Positions 1-11,250 are shown, counted from the first letter of the stretch. The stretch: 36,389 nt of DNA from Mnemiopsis leidyi (GCA_000226015.1 JH153040.1:138004-174392); one strand, 5' to 3'. Numbers and translations are program-made. The notes: a model not told the origin generated them from the sequence alone.

Positions 1-2
1 GG

Positions 3-881
3 TACCAGGCGTACCGGAGTTTCCCAGCCGGAGGGAATAAGGAGCAGATCTGGGCCTGGAACTTCAACCAGGACGATGTGGAACTGACATGCGACGGAGA
101 AGTACAGTACACCCAAAACTTTGACGAGGGAGATGTCAACCCCAGAAAACCTGGTCTTCCTGAGAAATGCAGAGCTCTGGGGGACGCTGACGTAGACAGG
201 ATTATCTTCAGACACATGGAGGGTTATTACATCAGGGGAGTACCTAGGGACAGCAAGAAGGTAACCACCCCTGCCCCAGAGGCGCCTACCACTAAAGTAG
301 AGGTACTCACAACCAAGGCTACCACAGAAGCTGCTCTGATAACCTCTACTCCAGCTGACGACCCAGATAACGTGGAGTATGATGAAGTTTACCCGACCTG
401 TGACTGTTGGACCCCTGAGTGTGGGTACTGTACCAACCTGGAGTGTACCGTCCAACAGGACCTAGCTAACTCAGACAGGGGCATCACCGTCACCTCCACA
501 CTCAAGAGAAAGACCCTCAACACTATCGTCTTGTACGACCAGGAAGGGGACCAGATCGGCAAGTTCCAGATAAGTCTCAGAGGAATCTGGTTGTCAGGCT
601 GTCTCCAGTGTCGTGCCCCTGTTGCTCTAAGACAAGCTCGTGATGAGGAAGGTCGTCTCACCTGGTCCTTCTCTCTGAAGGACGGGGTAGTGAGGATGAT
701 TGTGGGTGAGGAGGTTCTCTACGAGCAGGAACTTGTAGGAGAGTGCAAGGAGAAGTATAGTCGAGCTGTCAGGTTCGCTTTTGATGACATGAGTTGTGAG
801 AACACTTTCTTGTACAGGAGAAGTGAGATGTTAGCTGGAGACAAGATTACACCAGACTGTTCTGGAAGATGTATGCAGTAA
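3..881 (+). CDS. Partial secreted Cys-rich protein with two related domains (3' end only)
   Basis: The frame is open from the left edge to the TAA at 879-881, giving 292 residues of a protein that starts outside the window. The first ATG or GTG inside is not the true start. I do not recognise the family. Two halves look homologous: each has W-x-[WF] near the start, then a GEV-x-Y-x-Q or GEEVLYEQ stretch, a Cys, and an ending of the form V-x-x-[IF]-x-F-x-x-M followed by an aromatic residue. A Thr/Pro-rich linker (about residues 85-120) separates them, and the second half carries many Cys (CDCW, CGYC, CLQC). This suggests an extracellular or secreted protein with disulfides and an O-glycosylated spacer. 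No membrane segment is visible in the part present. It is followed by an AT-rich 3' flank. Function unknown. Confidence 0.75.
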   Translation, partial: YQAYRSFPAGGNKEQIWAWNFNQDDVELTCDGEVQYTQNFDEGDVNPRKPGLPEKCRALGDADVDRIIFRHMEGYYIRGVPRDSKKVTTPAPEAPTTKVEVLTTKATTEAALITSTPADDPDNVEYDEVYPTCDCWTPECGYCTNLECTVQQDLANSDRGITVTSTLKRKTLNTIVLYDQEGDQIGKFQISLRGIWLSGCLQCRAPVALRQARDEEGRLTWSFSLKDGVVRMIVGEEVLYEQELVGECKEKYSRAVRFAFDDMSCENTFLYRRSEMLAGDKITPDCSGRCMQ

Positions 882-2585
882 TGACATGGGGGGTTTTATT
901 TTAAGCTTTTTATGTGAAAATTAACGCTGGACGTTTTAATATAAAAACAATTTCTATGCCCAATTGTATGGACTATTTTATATTTATCTGAAATTTAATT
1001 ATTAACTTTTTTAATTCAAATTTTGAAAACTGGGGTTCTAAGTGTTTTGTTATGTCTTATTTTCGGTAATGTAATGATTTAATTTGTTTTTATTCAAGTA
1101 ATTTTTTCTTGTCTCTGGCTATCATGGCAAGATATATAGCTGATAAGTCAACTTAACCAACAAAAATAGAAATGATGTCACAAAACGACACTACAGTACT
1201 TTCCTTACACTTAAAAATGATCTGATCGTTCAAGCCAAACAAATTATTTGTACAGTAGAAAATAGAAAACCATGTTGGGCGATGTTCAATTCATGAAAAC
1301 ACGCATAATTTTCAATTAAGCAAGCAAATTGCTCGCTTCAAGTTGAGAAAAATGTTCCGAAACAAAATTTTGTGCTTACATGTCAGCCACTTTCAGAAGC
1401 AAACCGAACGTTGTCGAACATATGATTCAGCCAATTCAAACTCTTCCACAAACATTTCACTTCCTTTGGACTTTAAATGTTTTTTCATGTATTTCAAGAT
1501 AAAAACAAATTTCCCGGAATTATTTTGGTTCACGTCAAGCCTACCTATTGTCTAGCGACGCAAGGTGGCACCTGCACTATTTTCTAGCGACGCAAGGTGG
1601 CACCTGCACTATTTTCTAGCGACACAGGGTCGCACCTGCACTATTATCTTGCGACGCAGGGTCGCACATGCACTATTGTCTAGCGACGCAGAGTCGCACC
1701 TGCACTATTATAATGTTCCACAAGCTGAGCAATAAGGCCGAGTGTGTAAAAGAAATTTTATTTTATCAATATCACAGTTCTAAACAGCCGTTACTTTATT
1801 ATCTTTTCTGCTTACTACAAAGTTTGTTCTATGAAAAATTGTCTTATTCCTTATAATTTCCTTAAAAGATACTTTCTCCCAAGTCCCCACAAATTTAAGG
1901 CGCCCAATCTGGCAATTTTATTTTTTGTCAATGTTAATCTAATTATTTTATAGTGTGGACAAAAGGCTATGAGGTTCCTTGGACATTAGACGAAGGTAGA
2001 ATCCTCTGCCATAAATGTCCAAAAAACTCTTTCATTTTAATCGAAAATTTGCGATTGCACCGTTTTTATATTACTCTAATATTGTAGCATACTGGCATCT
2101 CGGCAAAACACAAGTATTTGCATAACGTGCATTGCCTAACGTACATTGCATACTTTTTATGAAACGCCCACACTTCTTACTCATATGGGTAACACTTTTT
2201 ATCTTCTCGAATTATGTTTCTGAGTTTGCATGTCAGATAGCCCTAAGCATATCGTTGTTTCCCAAATTAAGAACATTGAGTTCATTCCGTACCCTATTTT
2301 AAAAATTGTATAAACGTTATCGAATCCTGTTGTAACTGTTATATTCAATTGTTTTAATTTTTACGCAATAAATTATGTTTTGTTGGTTTTTTGTTTATTT
2401 CTCTGATATTTGAGCTCATCAAAATGAACGTATGATTCAATATAAGCAAAATAAGTGAATTTATGCTGCGTATCAGCGAAGTCCTACTATAGAATATATT
2501 TAGATTTTAGTGGCCTATTCAAGCAAAGCATCTTGCATGAAAGAAAATGTGACGTTGCTGGTAGACTAAATTATTTTTATTTCAG
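882..2585. other. Non-coding stretch between two plus-strand genes
   Basis: AT-rich DNA downstream of the first gene and upstream of the first recognised exon of the sperm-tail gene. It should hold the 3' UTR of the former and the missing 5' exon(s) and promoter of the latter. The phase of the exon at 2586 requires an upstream exon ending one base into a codon. ATG-G followed by GTAAC at 2185-2190 would fit that phase, but it is too short to trust. The only other structure seen is the 32-bp tandem array at 1551-1710. Confidence 0.5.
1551..1710. repeat. Five tandem copies of a 32-bp unit
   Basis: Units begin at 1551, 1583, 1615, 1647 and 1679 (TCTAGCGAC or variants). Copies 1 and 2 are nearly identical; copies 3-5 diverge. 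Copies 3-5 contain GCGAC....GTCGC arms that could form a small hairpin. Each unit also holds a donor-like AG-GT (copies 1-2, CAAG/GTGGCA) and an acceptor-like CTATTTTCTAG, but no exon was identified next to it. Confidence 0.85.
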
Positions 2586-5333
2586 GTAAAGATAACCCGG
2601 GTCCTGGGCAGTATAATCCCCACAAAGAACCTATAATCCAGGAAAAATTTACCATCTCCGAGTCAGGAAAACCTAAAAAGTTCGAATCTAGGGTGAGAAG
2701 ATTTGTCCTTATTCATGTTCCCTTGGCCCTTCCCACTTTAGTTTCGTCCGTATTGTGTTTTCAAATACAACCGACTGTACAGTCGCTGTTAAACTTATTT
2801 CCTCAGATTCCAAGATACCACGAACTGATCCCCTTAAAAGCGGACAAAAAGAATGTTCCCGGCCCTGGATCATACAATATCAAGTCAACGTTGGAAAGAC
2901 CAGTTGCTGTCCAAGCTGAAGGATCTGATGCTAAACCTTTCGGTTCAACCACAAAGAGATTTATATCCCCTAAAGAAACTGCTCCGGCGCCTGGCCAATA
3001 TAACGAAACGAGACATGCATTCGAGTCATTGAGAAAGTAAGCAGCATAATCGTTGTGCATCCGTTTTTGAACATGCATCTCCACTGACAATTTGCATACA
3101 AATCTGTCCACCATTACTTTTGTTTTCCTAGAATAAGCGGACTTAAAAAGAGTCCATTTGGTCAGACGTCCACAAGGTTTGGAAAGTTAGGAGGAATTTC
3201 AGCTCCAGGACCTGGGACTTACAACGTCGATATCATGACGAGCATGAACACTAATATTCAGAAGAAGGCACAGTAAGTACTATAATTTAAGTCTTCAAGA
3301 TAGGTCACCAGAGCAAGGGTAATCAAGTTGCCCTACGGCTGGTAAAACTGAGCCGGTCACAGCTTTCGTAAGTGTCTGTGTGACGCGCTGCAACATTTTG
3401 TTAGTAAAAGTTAATTTTCCAGTACCGTGGCTGCGCGGCTTTTAAACTTACTGATTCTTGGTTACCATGGATACCGTATAGTCTGTGTATCTATACAGTA
3501 CGGGTGGTAGGTAATTAGTCACAGTTGCTGGGAAAGTGTGTCAAAATGGAGCCAATCAAATCACCGCGCCCCCATGAGGAGGTGTCAGGTGATCAAGATA
3601 CAAGAGTTTTAGCATAGACTGTTGCCATGGTTGCATTCTATACTAACTTTGCTCAAGCTATTAGGGGTATTTGAATTTTGATATGATTAAGATATGGGGG
3701 CAAAGAAATCTTGGCGTCGCATCAACCATACTTTATTACCACAAAAATAAGTGCCGATCTTCTATAGCACCATAGGCAACAATGAACGAACTGCACGAAT
3801 TCTGACCTTGGAATCTTCAGTATGTCGAGTTCTACGAAGGGAGTGTTCGGCTCATCTGCAGTTAGAACTCTGCCCTACACCAAACACGAGGATAAACACC
3901 TACCTGGACCGTCCCATTACATACAGGACAGCAACGTTATTGCAGAGAGGTATTTTAGTTTAAGGAAAGAAGGCGTGGATAAATATGAAAATCGGTGCAA
4001 TTTGATCGCTTCATAAGGTTTGGATGTAGCCCATCACGACCTAATCATGTAACTGATACACTGTTACAGGCTACGCAAAACGAACCACGCTACGTCAGTG
4101 TTTGCCAGTACTAGTGATAGGATCAGGATAGCTGGAGCCATAGACAAAGACATTCCTCCTCCAGGGAGCTACAATGTGGAGTCATCTTATCATAATTCTC
4201 AAAGTAGGGACCTTCAATAGATTTACTGCAAACTGGACTGATTCTGATTAGCAATCTGTATAGACATGATAACTTTGAATTTTCTGATGATTGACTAATG
4301 ATATATTGAGAGTGTTCATTGTCAACTCCTTTCAGTCAAGAAGACGACTGCGGCCCCCAGAACATTAGCTGGACAGATCAAAGCAGGATCTTTCCTCTCC
4401 TCCTCTGCCCGATTTGCTCCTCCTCGTGACATTTTGATTAAAGAGTCGGATCCCTTGGTACCAGGTTAGTTATTTACTCGCTTTAATCCATTTAATTAAT
4501 TTTAGTACCCAAGGGTCACCTAAATTTGTTTGTCCTTAGTCCATCGCTGCTCTGAGTATTCCTGACTGAACACTATTACAGGACCTGGAGCATACAATCC
4601 TGCCTCTTCACAGTCCTACCTGAAGGGGACACTAGCCAGCCAGACCCCGAGATTTGTGGAGAAACCTAACAACGTACCGGGACCGGGACACTATCGAGAG
4701 AGGTATTGTTCACACTTCTTGTTGATAAATGTTACGTGCAGTGGTATCACACTTTTATATCATCATTGTATTAGTTGAGCGGGCTTCTTTGCCCCTCCTA
4801 TACATGTTTTATCTAAAGCTTTACGTGGTAAGAGTGTAAGACGTTCAAGTTTGCGAGCGAAGTATCTAATTATTTAATTATCTAATTATTTAATTATTTA
4901 AAGGGTACAACTACTTTCAGCGTGACGTCTCATTCCTTGGTCAAACCTTCATTCAACGTAACTTTAAACAACCCAACTCTCATCAAAGAAGTCAAATCGA
5001 GGGTGAGTAAACTTGTCAACGCATTCACTTTATTTTACTTGTCTTCGCATTGACTTTATCCCAATTATACCCTGAACATTATAGATCACTATATTGTATT
5101 AGTTAGAACCTCATTAAAATATCTATTTTAATCTTGTCTCAACATTGCGCGGTGTACCAAGTGCAACCCCAAACACTGATTAAAATAATGCAAACATGAG
5201 TGCTGATTATGCATGGAGCGGTCCTCGTACGCCATGCAATTTTCAAATGTTTTGAGACAGCAAGTATAGTACCGTCATCACCAATTCATTTTTATTTCAG
5301 GCGCCTTCAAAACAACTGGTAATGTCCCTGTAG
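2586..5333 (+). CDS. Sperm-tail PG-rich repeat (STPGR) protein, 5' end missing
   Basis: Nine exons rebuilt by splice sites and phase: 2586-2692, 2817-less alternative rejected in favour of 2807-3036, 3132-3272, 3821-3949, 4070-4203, 4336-4464, 4582-4702, 4921-5002 and 5301-5333 (stop TAG 5331-5333), about 368 residues. The diagnostic feature is a series of Pro-Gly motifs followed by Tyr: NPGPGQY, VPGPGSY, APAPGQY, APGPGTY, LPGPSHY, PPPGSY, VPGPGAY and VPGPGHY, with intervening SSARF / GSTTKRF-type stretches. This is the STPGR family (STPG1/STPG2 and relatives), linked in animals to sperm tails and ciliary microtubules; STPG1 is about 334 residues in humans. The near-C-terminal VTSHSLVKPSFNVTL stretch is also family-like. 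The first exon given starts in phase 1, so at least one upstream exon is missing. The acceptor before exon 8 is the TTTCAG at 4915-4920, chosen because it restores frame; a nearer AAAG at 4900 does not. Confidence 0.88.
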
Positions 5334-6087
5334 GTACAAATGGACTAAATTATAGTTTAATGATAAGAAGAGGGGTGTCTTCATGTATCAACCTTCCTAA
5401 CCAATGGTTGGACATATATCGGTATTCTGAACCTACCTACTAACCATGAACTTAGACTCTTTAGATCTTTAAAATTGGATTTTATCATATGATATACGGA
5501 TCACAGATAAGAGACTGTTGAATATGTAAATACATTATTGAAATTATGTGTACATATTATGGATCTTGATATGTTTATATATTTCTCGATGTTGTGATTT
5601 TTATAGGTTTTCAGAACTGTGCAGATTAAATTATTCTTTTTAGAAATCTACTAAAATCTATTCCGTAAAGGTCTAGACGAATCTTTAAATGTTGATATGT
5701 TTCTGTTCTATCTCCAATCATCTCTGAGATTCATGACAAAAAATAGTTTCATTTTACCAAGGTATAATTTTGAAAAAATCATAATATGTATGAACAAAAT
5801 AAAGCATTGGAATATCGGATAATCAGGTCCTTTCATTCCAAACAAAAATCTTCACGAAAATCATAGTACATCTGAAATTAACTTATTTTTTTATTTTTGA
5901 TTTTTTTAAAGTATCTCATAATAATTGAGCGTCAATCTTTGCTTCAAATCTGGAAAAACATTTTGCCATGGATATCGAATAAATTAAATATATCGAAATA
6001 AATATAAATCATTGCACGGATAATGTCAACTGTGAAGGCGCTGTTCAAATTCAATCCCTCTCAAATAGAAAATTTCATGTCCTGTCT
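5334..6087. other. Convergent 3' flank between STPGR and tetraspan genes
   Basis: AT-rich, with no coding potential seen. It holds the 3' UTR of the STPGR gene, with an AATAAA at 5798-5803, and the 3' flank of the minus-strand tetraspan gene. The two genes end tail-to-tail about 750 bp apart. Confidence 0.55.
5798..5803 (+). terminator. Candidate poly(A) signal of the STPGR gene
   Basis: AATAAA about 465 bases after the stop codon at 5331-5333, in AT-rich DNA. It is the only canonical hexamer I noticed in this short convergent spacer, so it is plausible but unproven. Confidence 0.35.
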
Positions 6088-9000
6088 TCAATCAAGATCC
6101 TGGTAAGGCGGAGGTTGGTCAGGGGTGTCTGGTGTCATGTTCAGAGGGGCTTCGTCGCTCTCCTCCGAGGGTGTCGGGGATATCATTAGTTCGGGATCAA
6201 GGGGGGGATCCTCTCCTTAATCTTCGACATGATATAAACTCCAGAGCTGCAGAGAAATGTAGGAGGTGAAGACGATAACGATTTTTTACCATTTGGCATA
6301 TATCAAGGTGTTATGGTCAAGTGGTCAACAATTTTTGAGCATGACCTTGTCGCGGTGATACCCGACTCACGCATCTAAAGCTGAACGTTTCGTTAGAACG
6401 TTAGACGGATATAATCTCGTCAAGCATGACCATGGTCAAATTTTCGATATTATCGTGATCAAATGGCCAAAATTTTGACCATGACCATGGCAAAAATTCA
6501 AGGGCGTCATGTCCCCCCTCCCCAAATTTGATAGATATAAGAATTAGAAAAGGCTCTCTATAGTATTTTGCAAACCTATGACCAAGATAAGGAGGCCGCA
6601 ACTAGAAAGCATGAGATAAACGGAGTAGCTGTAGTCGAGTGTAGCCCCTAGAGTCGATCTCCCGTGTGTAAAACCGTGCGTAAACCAAAACCACAAAACT
6701 AGAGCTCCGATGTTCAGAATCGCTGAAAAAACTTCGATTATTGTTTAAGTATTGACGATAGTCTAATGAACTACCGTAATGATTTTACAGTATTACTAGC
6801 CGGAACTCGCAGTTTGATGTCCTATATGGTTTTGGCATCCTCCTGTATAAGTCTCTTCAACCCTTGTCCCTCATAAATCCTGTATCCCTTTTCGCCTCTC
6901 TAATTAATATCTCTGATCTCTTTAATTTCGCCTCTCTTAGTGTCTCCTCCCCTTTCAGCTCTGTCGTATCAGAGGCGCGCGACGTACGAACGTACGTTAC
7001 ATGCGCGCGTTGCCTGCGCGTTTGAAAATTGCGCTAACATAATAACGATTAAAAACAAAGCGTCTTCCAAAGTATAATATTTTGCCTAAAACACGCCGTG
7101 CCAGCAGTTAACGTAGCCTGAATGTTTGCAGCCAGTGTTCTCGCTCTCTATTTACCGTGGACTAATCCAGAGGGCAGAGTCCAGCACATTTAAGTTCGCC
7201 AGAGTCGATATCATAATTCAATAAGACTCTTTTCATAGAGTTATAGAATCTAAATCGTCCGTGATAGTGTCAAGTAAACTGACACTGTAAAATTTGGCAC
7301 TTCTAATCTCGGGCATGATGATAGAATATGAATTGTTTGTTGTTAGACAAATAGTAACATTTAAGAACGAAGTGAGAGTTAAAAGAGTTCACAAAAATAA
7401 TTACTTTTTCCCATTACAAATTTGATCCTGTCAAGTTGTGGTTTATAACGAATTTAAACATTCTTCGATGTCATATGCGGTATTCCAAAACTCCTTCTAC
7501 ACACCTCCAAGCTCACTAAGTAATGAGCAGGTAAATACCCGCTAAATACTTCAACTGTAAACACTTACAAGCTAAAACACACAGGAGAGCCGGTCCTTTG
7601 TACCGCTTAGCGAGGTGACAGTGCGTGGGAGCCAGCATCTGAAAATATCACACAATCACGTCAGCAGCTGAAAATATCACACAATCACGTCAACGTCTGA
7701 AAATATCACACAATCATGTCACATCAATCAATATCACACAATCACGTGATATCAATCAATATTACACAATTACATGACACCCATCCTCTAACTTTTTAGT
7801 TTTAAAGTCTCTGTAGATAGAGACATGATAGAGACATTCGGAGTCTACAATCACCTATTTATAGTATTCCATCAAGGCAGGAGTGGATAACGTGTGCTAT
7901 GTGTATGACAATCATTTTTAAGCGTTTTACTTTCTAATAAAGAACCTTAATATGAGTATTTTTTAACTATTTTATTATTAAAGCTTAGGTCAAAAGTATA
8001 TGTCAAATTTTCTAGTGTGCCGTGCCCTACATAGAGGGATTACAGTCTATTCATATTATACTATCTATAATTTTATGTAATATATTTTTTTGAGTAAACA
8101 TTGACCGAGGGAAACTCGGTCCCCAATCAATCAGAAAATAATAACATACATTATAGAGACATACAGAAAATAACGTCGCCTCTTTTACATGCAAGCTTAA
8201 CAGACACATTTCTTTACAAGCTATGCCGAAGACTAAATTTATCACTTTTCTATTATAGATAGAACTGATATTCCAGGTAAAGAGAGTGAAATCAATTCAA
8301 CAAGCACTGGACACATCTTACTTGCAATGTCACGCTATAGTTGTATTGTTTTAATACAACCTGCGTGGCACTGATCCTACATCTAGCATGTAGAGTACAG
8401 AACTCGCAACTAGTTGTGGTTAGTCACACTTATCACACCAATAGGTTTACCTTTGTAACTAGTTGTGGTTAGTCACACTTATCACACCAATAGGTTTACC
8501 TTTGTAACTAGTTGTGGCTAGTCACACTTATCACACCAATAGGTTTACCTTTGTAACGGCTGCCAGCAATACCGAACACAGGGACAGAAGGAGCATACTG
8601 GATACGATGTTTACTTTTCTTATTTCCTCCCTGTTAACATCCTTGAAGAGCGTGTAATCTGAAATTGTACTTTATTGTACTTTGATGAAGAACATGCAAG
8701 TTTATTTGCAGAGACTGTTATCAGTAATATGCCTAATACTAATATGACTAATAATATGACTGTAATAGTCAGTTATATAACTATTATTCACGTCTGCTTC
8801 AATAGAACTATCCCAGTACAATAGCCGTCAGTGAATATAAGTTTCCTGAAGATATTTGCCACGTGTGTGAAAGGAGCATTGTGTGTGTGTGTGTGTGCTA
8901 AACTTTTTTATATTCTTTACAGACAGACAATTTCCTGGAAGAAACGTTGACAATGTAGACCACGTGACATGTAACGTGTTTAGCTTGTACTTATGAGGGC

Positions 9001-10227
9001 AGTCAGCAGAGAGTTTAGGGGAATTTTCACAATACCACACAAGACGTCTCTGCGATTCTCTAACATTAACTTAAACAGCTAAGTAGATAATTTCTCAAAT
9101 TGTATTGTTCTGCTGTTCAACACTTCGTACTTATGACAACATGGGTAAACGTACACTTGCACTGTAGGTAGCAAACCAGTTCTTGAGTTGTCGACAGATA
9201 CAGATACGCTCAATAGACGTTAAACATACTGACATCACAAACAAAAAACAGTTATTGTGGTCAATAATCAGTAACTTTAGTTTAAACTTTAAAATTAAGA
9301 ACTCACATGAACCGTGAGAAGTAGTGAAGAGTCCCAAGTAAAGAGTAGAAATGTTGCTCGGTCCGACGTAATCTCCAATTTTAGGGCGGTACTGATGCTT
9401 TGGTAACTGAACACGGCTCAATTAGTATACACGAACTTAGGATTGGTACACAAGGAATACATGTATATCTGTCCAGTAATCAATATGTATACTGATTGCT
9501 GATCAGTATACAAGGAGCTGAGTAGTAGTTTCAGTCTAACAGACTGTACATTAAAACTTAATTATAGTACTTTTATACTTACTGTACTTCGTCACTGAAC
9601 AAGTTTCCGATAATACAACCGTGAACATTAACTATTGCTCCTGAACAGCCGTGTATACGGAAGTTATTATCTATACGCCGGAAAATATACATACTCTTTT
9701 CAATAACTGACCGTTAACTGAGCCCAGTGGACGATGCAGATGGAAGCGGTCAGCAGAACGGCCGCTAATAGGCACAGAGCGGTCACTATCCGATTCTTGT
9801 GTAACCTGGGGAGGGGTATGTGAGTTTAATTTACCCGATTGTTGAGGAGAAATATTAAGTTTGGTGAGCTGGCGACTCCAATTCTCATGAGTTGCATGTT
9901 AATGTGCCGACATGTGGATGAAATTTAAGTATTTATGTGTCTGATGGTAAATACCAGAGTGGGGTTATTTTACTGAAGAGACAAGATAAAGTGAAGTTGG
10001 AATGATATAAGGTAGCTCACGAGGACATGGAATACTTCTTTTTATTGAGATATAAATCACTCAGCCGATACTTTTATGTACATTATTTGACTTTTGGAAC
10101 AAGATTTTGAAAGTAACAGACATGAAATTAGGAACTTGTTTACTGAAATTCGCAATAACCTCACGATAAGAAATGAGTTGTTCAATACCAAGAATTATAA
10201 CACTTACTTCCACGTATGATAATCCAT
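6088..10227 (-). CDS. Four-pass membrane protein of claudin/PMP22 layout with PPPY tail; probable 1-base frameshift
   Basis: Eight exons in transcript order: 10208-10227 (MDYHTW start, donor AA/GTAAGT), 9712-9805, 9307-9406, 8991-9047, 8549-8658, 7569-7638, 6576-6722 and 6088-6246. Intron phases (2,0,1,1,0,1,1) agree at every junction. Membrane segments: TM1 about 12-33, TM2 about 107-125, TM3 about 142-165, TM4 about 185-206, the last followed by basic CRRLRR. The large first extracellular loop holds an N-glycosylation site (NIS, N56) and a GLF...C stretch reminiscent of the claudin GLW-C motif, but the classical two-Cys motif is not clear. The exon at 8991 needs the second AG of a CAGAG acceptor. 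In the last exon the frame that completes TM4 stops shortly after a run of seven C (plus strand 6201-6207). With one base fewer it would run on for about 36 residues, acidic and Pro-rich, ending PPPYQDLD and stop at 6088-6090. PPxY motifs bind WW domains such as those of NEDD4 ligases. The exon 5 donor and exon 6 acceptor lie in tandem arrays. Exact family not recognised. Confidence 0.72.
6343..6430 (+). repeat. Dispersed repeat, copy 1 (partner at 26527-26600)
   Basis: The stretch around CTTGTCGCGGTGATAC, CTAAAGCTGAACGTTTCG and GACGGATATAATCTCGTC recurs in the same orientation at 26527-26600 with scattered mismatches and a small insertion here. It lies in the last intron of the tetraspan gene. 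Probably a fragment of a mobile element. Confidence 0.8.
6421..6495. repeat. Inverted repeat in the last tetraspan intron
   Basis: ACCATGGTCAAATTTT near 6429 is mirrored by AAAATTTTGACCAT at 6471-6484, with about 25 bases between. CCATGGTCA-type blocks recur several times from 6313 to 6490. It could fold into a hairpin and is likely part of the same mobile element debris as 6343-6430. Confidence 0.6.
7639..7752 (-). repeat. Tandem array carrying the 3' splice site of tetraspan exon 6 (29-bp unit)
   Basis: Copies start at 7639, 7668 and 7697, with two more diverged copies to about 7752. On the minus strand each of the first three ends in GATATTTTCAG, so the acceptor region is present three times. 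The exon-proximal copy (exon starts 7638) keeps the frame. Using the copy at 7668 or 7697 would add codons and reach TGA within four codons. Confidence 0.85.
8408..8554 (-). repeat. Tandem array carrying the 5' splice site of tetraspan exon 5 (three 49-bp copies)
   Basis: Three near-identical units (8408-8456, 8457-8505, 8506-8554). On the minus strand each contains ACAAAG/GTAAACC, so the exon end plus donor is present three times, with intron first bases at 8548, 8499 and 8450. The exon-proximal donor gives the in-frame join. Reading past it meets TGA after five added codons (GTA AAC CTA TTG GTG TGA). Confidence 0.9.
8880..8897. repeat. (TG)9 microsatellite
   Basis: Nine uninterrupted TG dinucleotides in an intron of the tetraspan gene, about 90 bases downstream (in transcript direction) of the exon 8991-9047 donor. 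Confidence 0.9.
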
Positions 10228-10310
10228 CCTGACTCCAAGGTTTCAACCGCCCAACTTCAGCTCTACATCACGTGACACGTTACTGAGGAGCTTAACGCGG
10301 GCTACCGGCC

Positions 10311-10451
10311 GAATCTAGACATGCTACGGGAGAAATCATCACTCATTAAAACAGGCGGAATCTAGACATGTTACGGGAGAAATCATCACTCATTAAAACA
10401 GGCGGAATCTAGACATGTTACGGGAGAAATCATCACTCATTAAACCGGGCG
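10311..10451. repeat. Three tandem copies of a 47-bp unit upstream of the tetraspan start
   Basis: Units begin with GAATCTAGACATG at 10311, 10358 and 10405 and are nearly identical. The array ends 84 bases upstream of the start codon (10227), so it lies in the 5' UTR, promoter or a leader intron of the minus-strand tetraspan gene. No exon boundary was proven inside it. Confidence 0.9.
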
Positions 10452-11250
10452 GTAACTCCTTGAAACGGCCGTTATAGCAGGGCCCAAGTAATCTGGAGCA
10501 AGTGTATCGGTGTTTAGTGATAAGTGACGAATGTATCAACAGTGCCCCAGTTTTAGGAGGTTTCTTAAGAGAATCCGCCTCACTTGTAGGAGTTATAAGT
10601 CAGGTGTTCACACGTTAAATATACAGTTGTCAGCTGCACGCCGTGGCACTGTGATAAACCTACGTGTTCACGGTCTGGTATTTAATTAATATTCCTTAAA
10701 GAGCTGTTTTTGTACATTTATTTGAGAATTGCTGACAATGACTTATGCAGATAGATGCAACTTTATCCAATTATTTTTTGTTGGAGAACCGAATAGCACA
10801 GCTAACATGATTGGGTTCTTGAAATCTTCAAATTCATCTTTAAATGACCTGTATAGATATAGGGTAAATAAGATTATGAAAGCAAACGTGAGTCCTAGAT
10901 ATATGTGAGATCTAAACTAAAAAGGTGTAGAGCCTATAAAGTTTATAAAGATAAAATGTGAACAGAAGTATTAAAAGATAATCAAATATAATATGATGGT
11001 GCTTCTTTATAACAGCAAAGCAATTATCATACATTTTGTATGATCTGTAATTTGCGAGATTACACGTAAATCCTACTTCTCAGTCATTACCAATTCAACT
11101 TCGAGTAAAGAGATCGTATTTCAGAAACTTAATAAATTATAAAGCAAGTTTCATCAAATAATAAAATTAATACACACCATTGAGCCATTGCTTAAAGTCC
11201 CACACAAATCATTATTCTATTATTAAATAAAGCTCAACTAACGACAGATT
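10452..11250. other. Intergenic DNA between tetraspan promoter side and RPP21 3' end
   Basis: AT-rich sequence with no convincing exon on either strand. It should contain the promoter of the minus-strand tetraspan gene (right of 10227) and the short 3' flank of RPP21. Confidence 0.45.

Noticed and set aside
389..661. Minus-strand open frame inside the first gene
   Set aside because: Antisense shadow of a clear coding region, with no family features.
1343..1856. Plus-strand open frames in the 5' flank of the STPGR gene
   Set aside because: Low-complexity composition, one runs into the 32-bp repeat, and neither offers a phase-compatible donor for the exon at 2586.
8051..8245. Minus-strand open frame in a tetraspan intron
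   Set aside because: No splice sites compatible with the neighbouring exons, and the transmembrane exons are already accounted for.
8828..9040. Cys-containing frame WYCENSPKLSADCPHK as first extracellular loop of the tetraspan protein
   Set aside because: Attractive composition, but it cannot be joined in phase to the TM2 exon with a good donor; the alternative frame of the same exon fits both neighbours.
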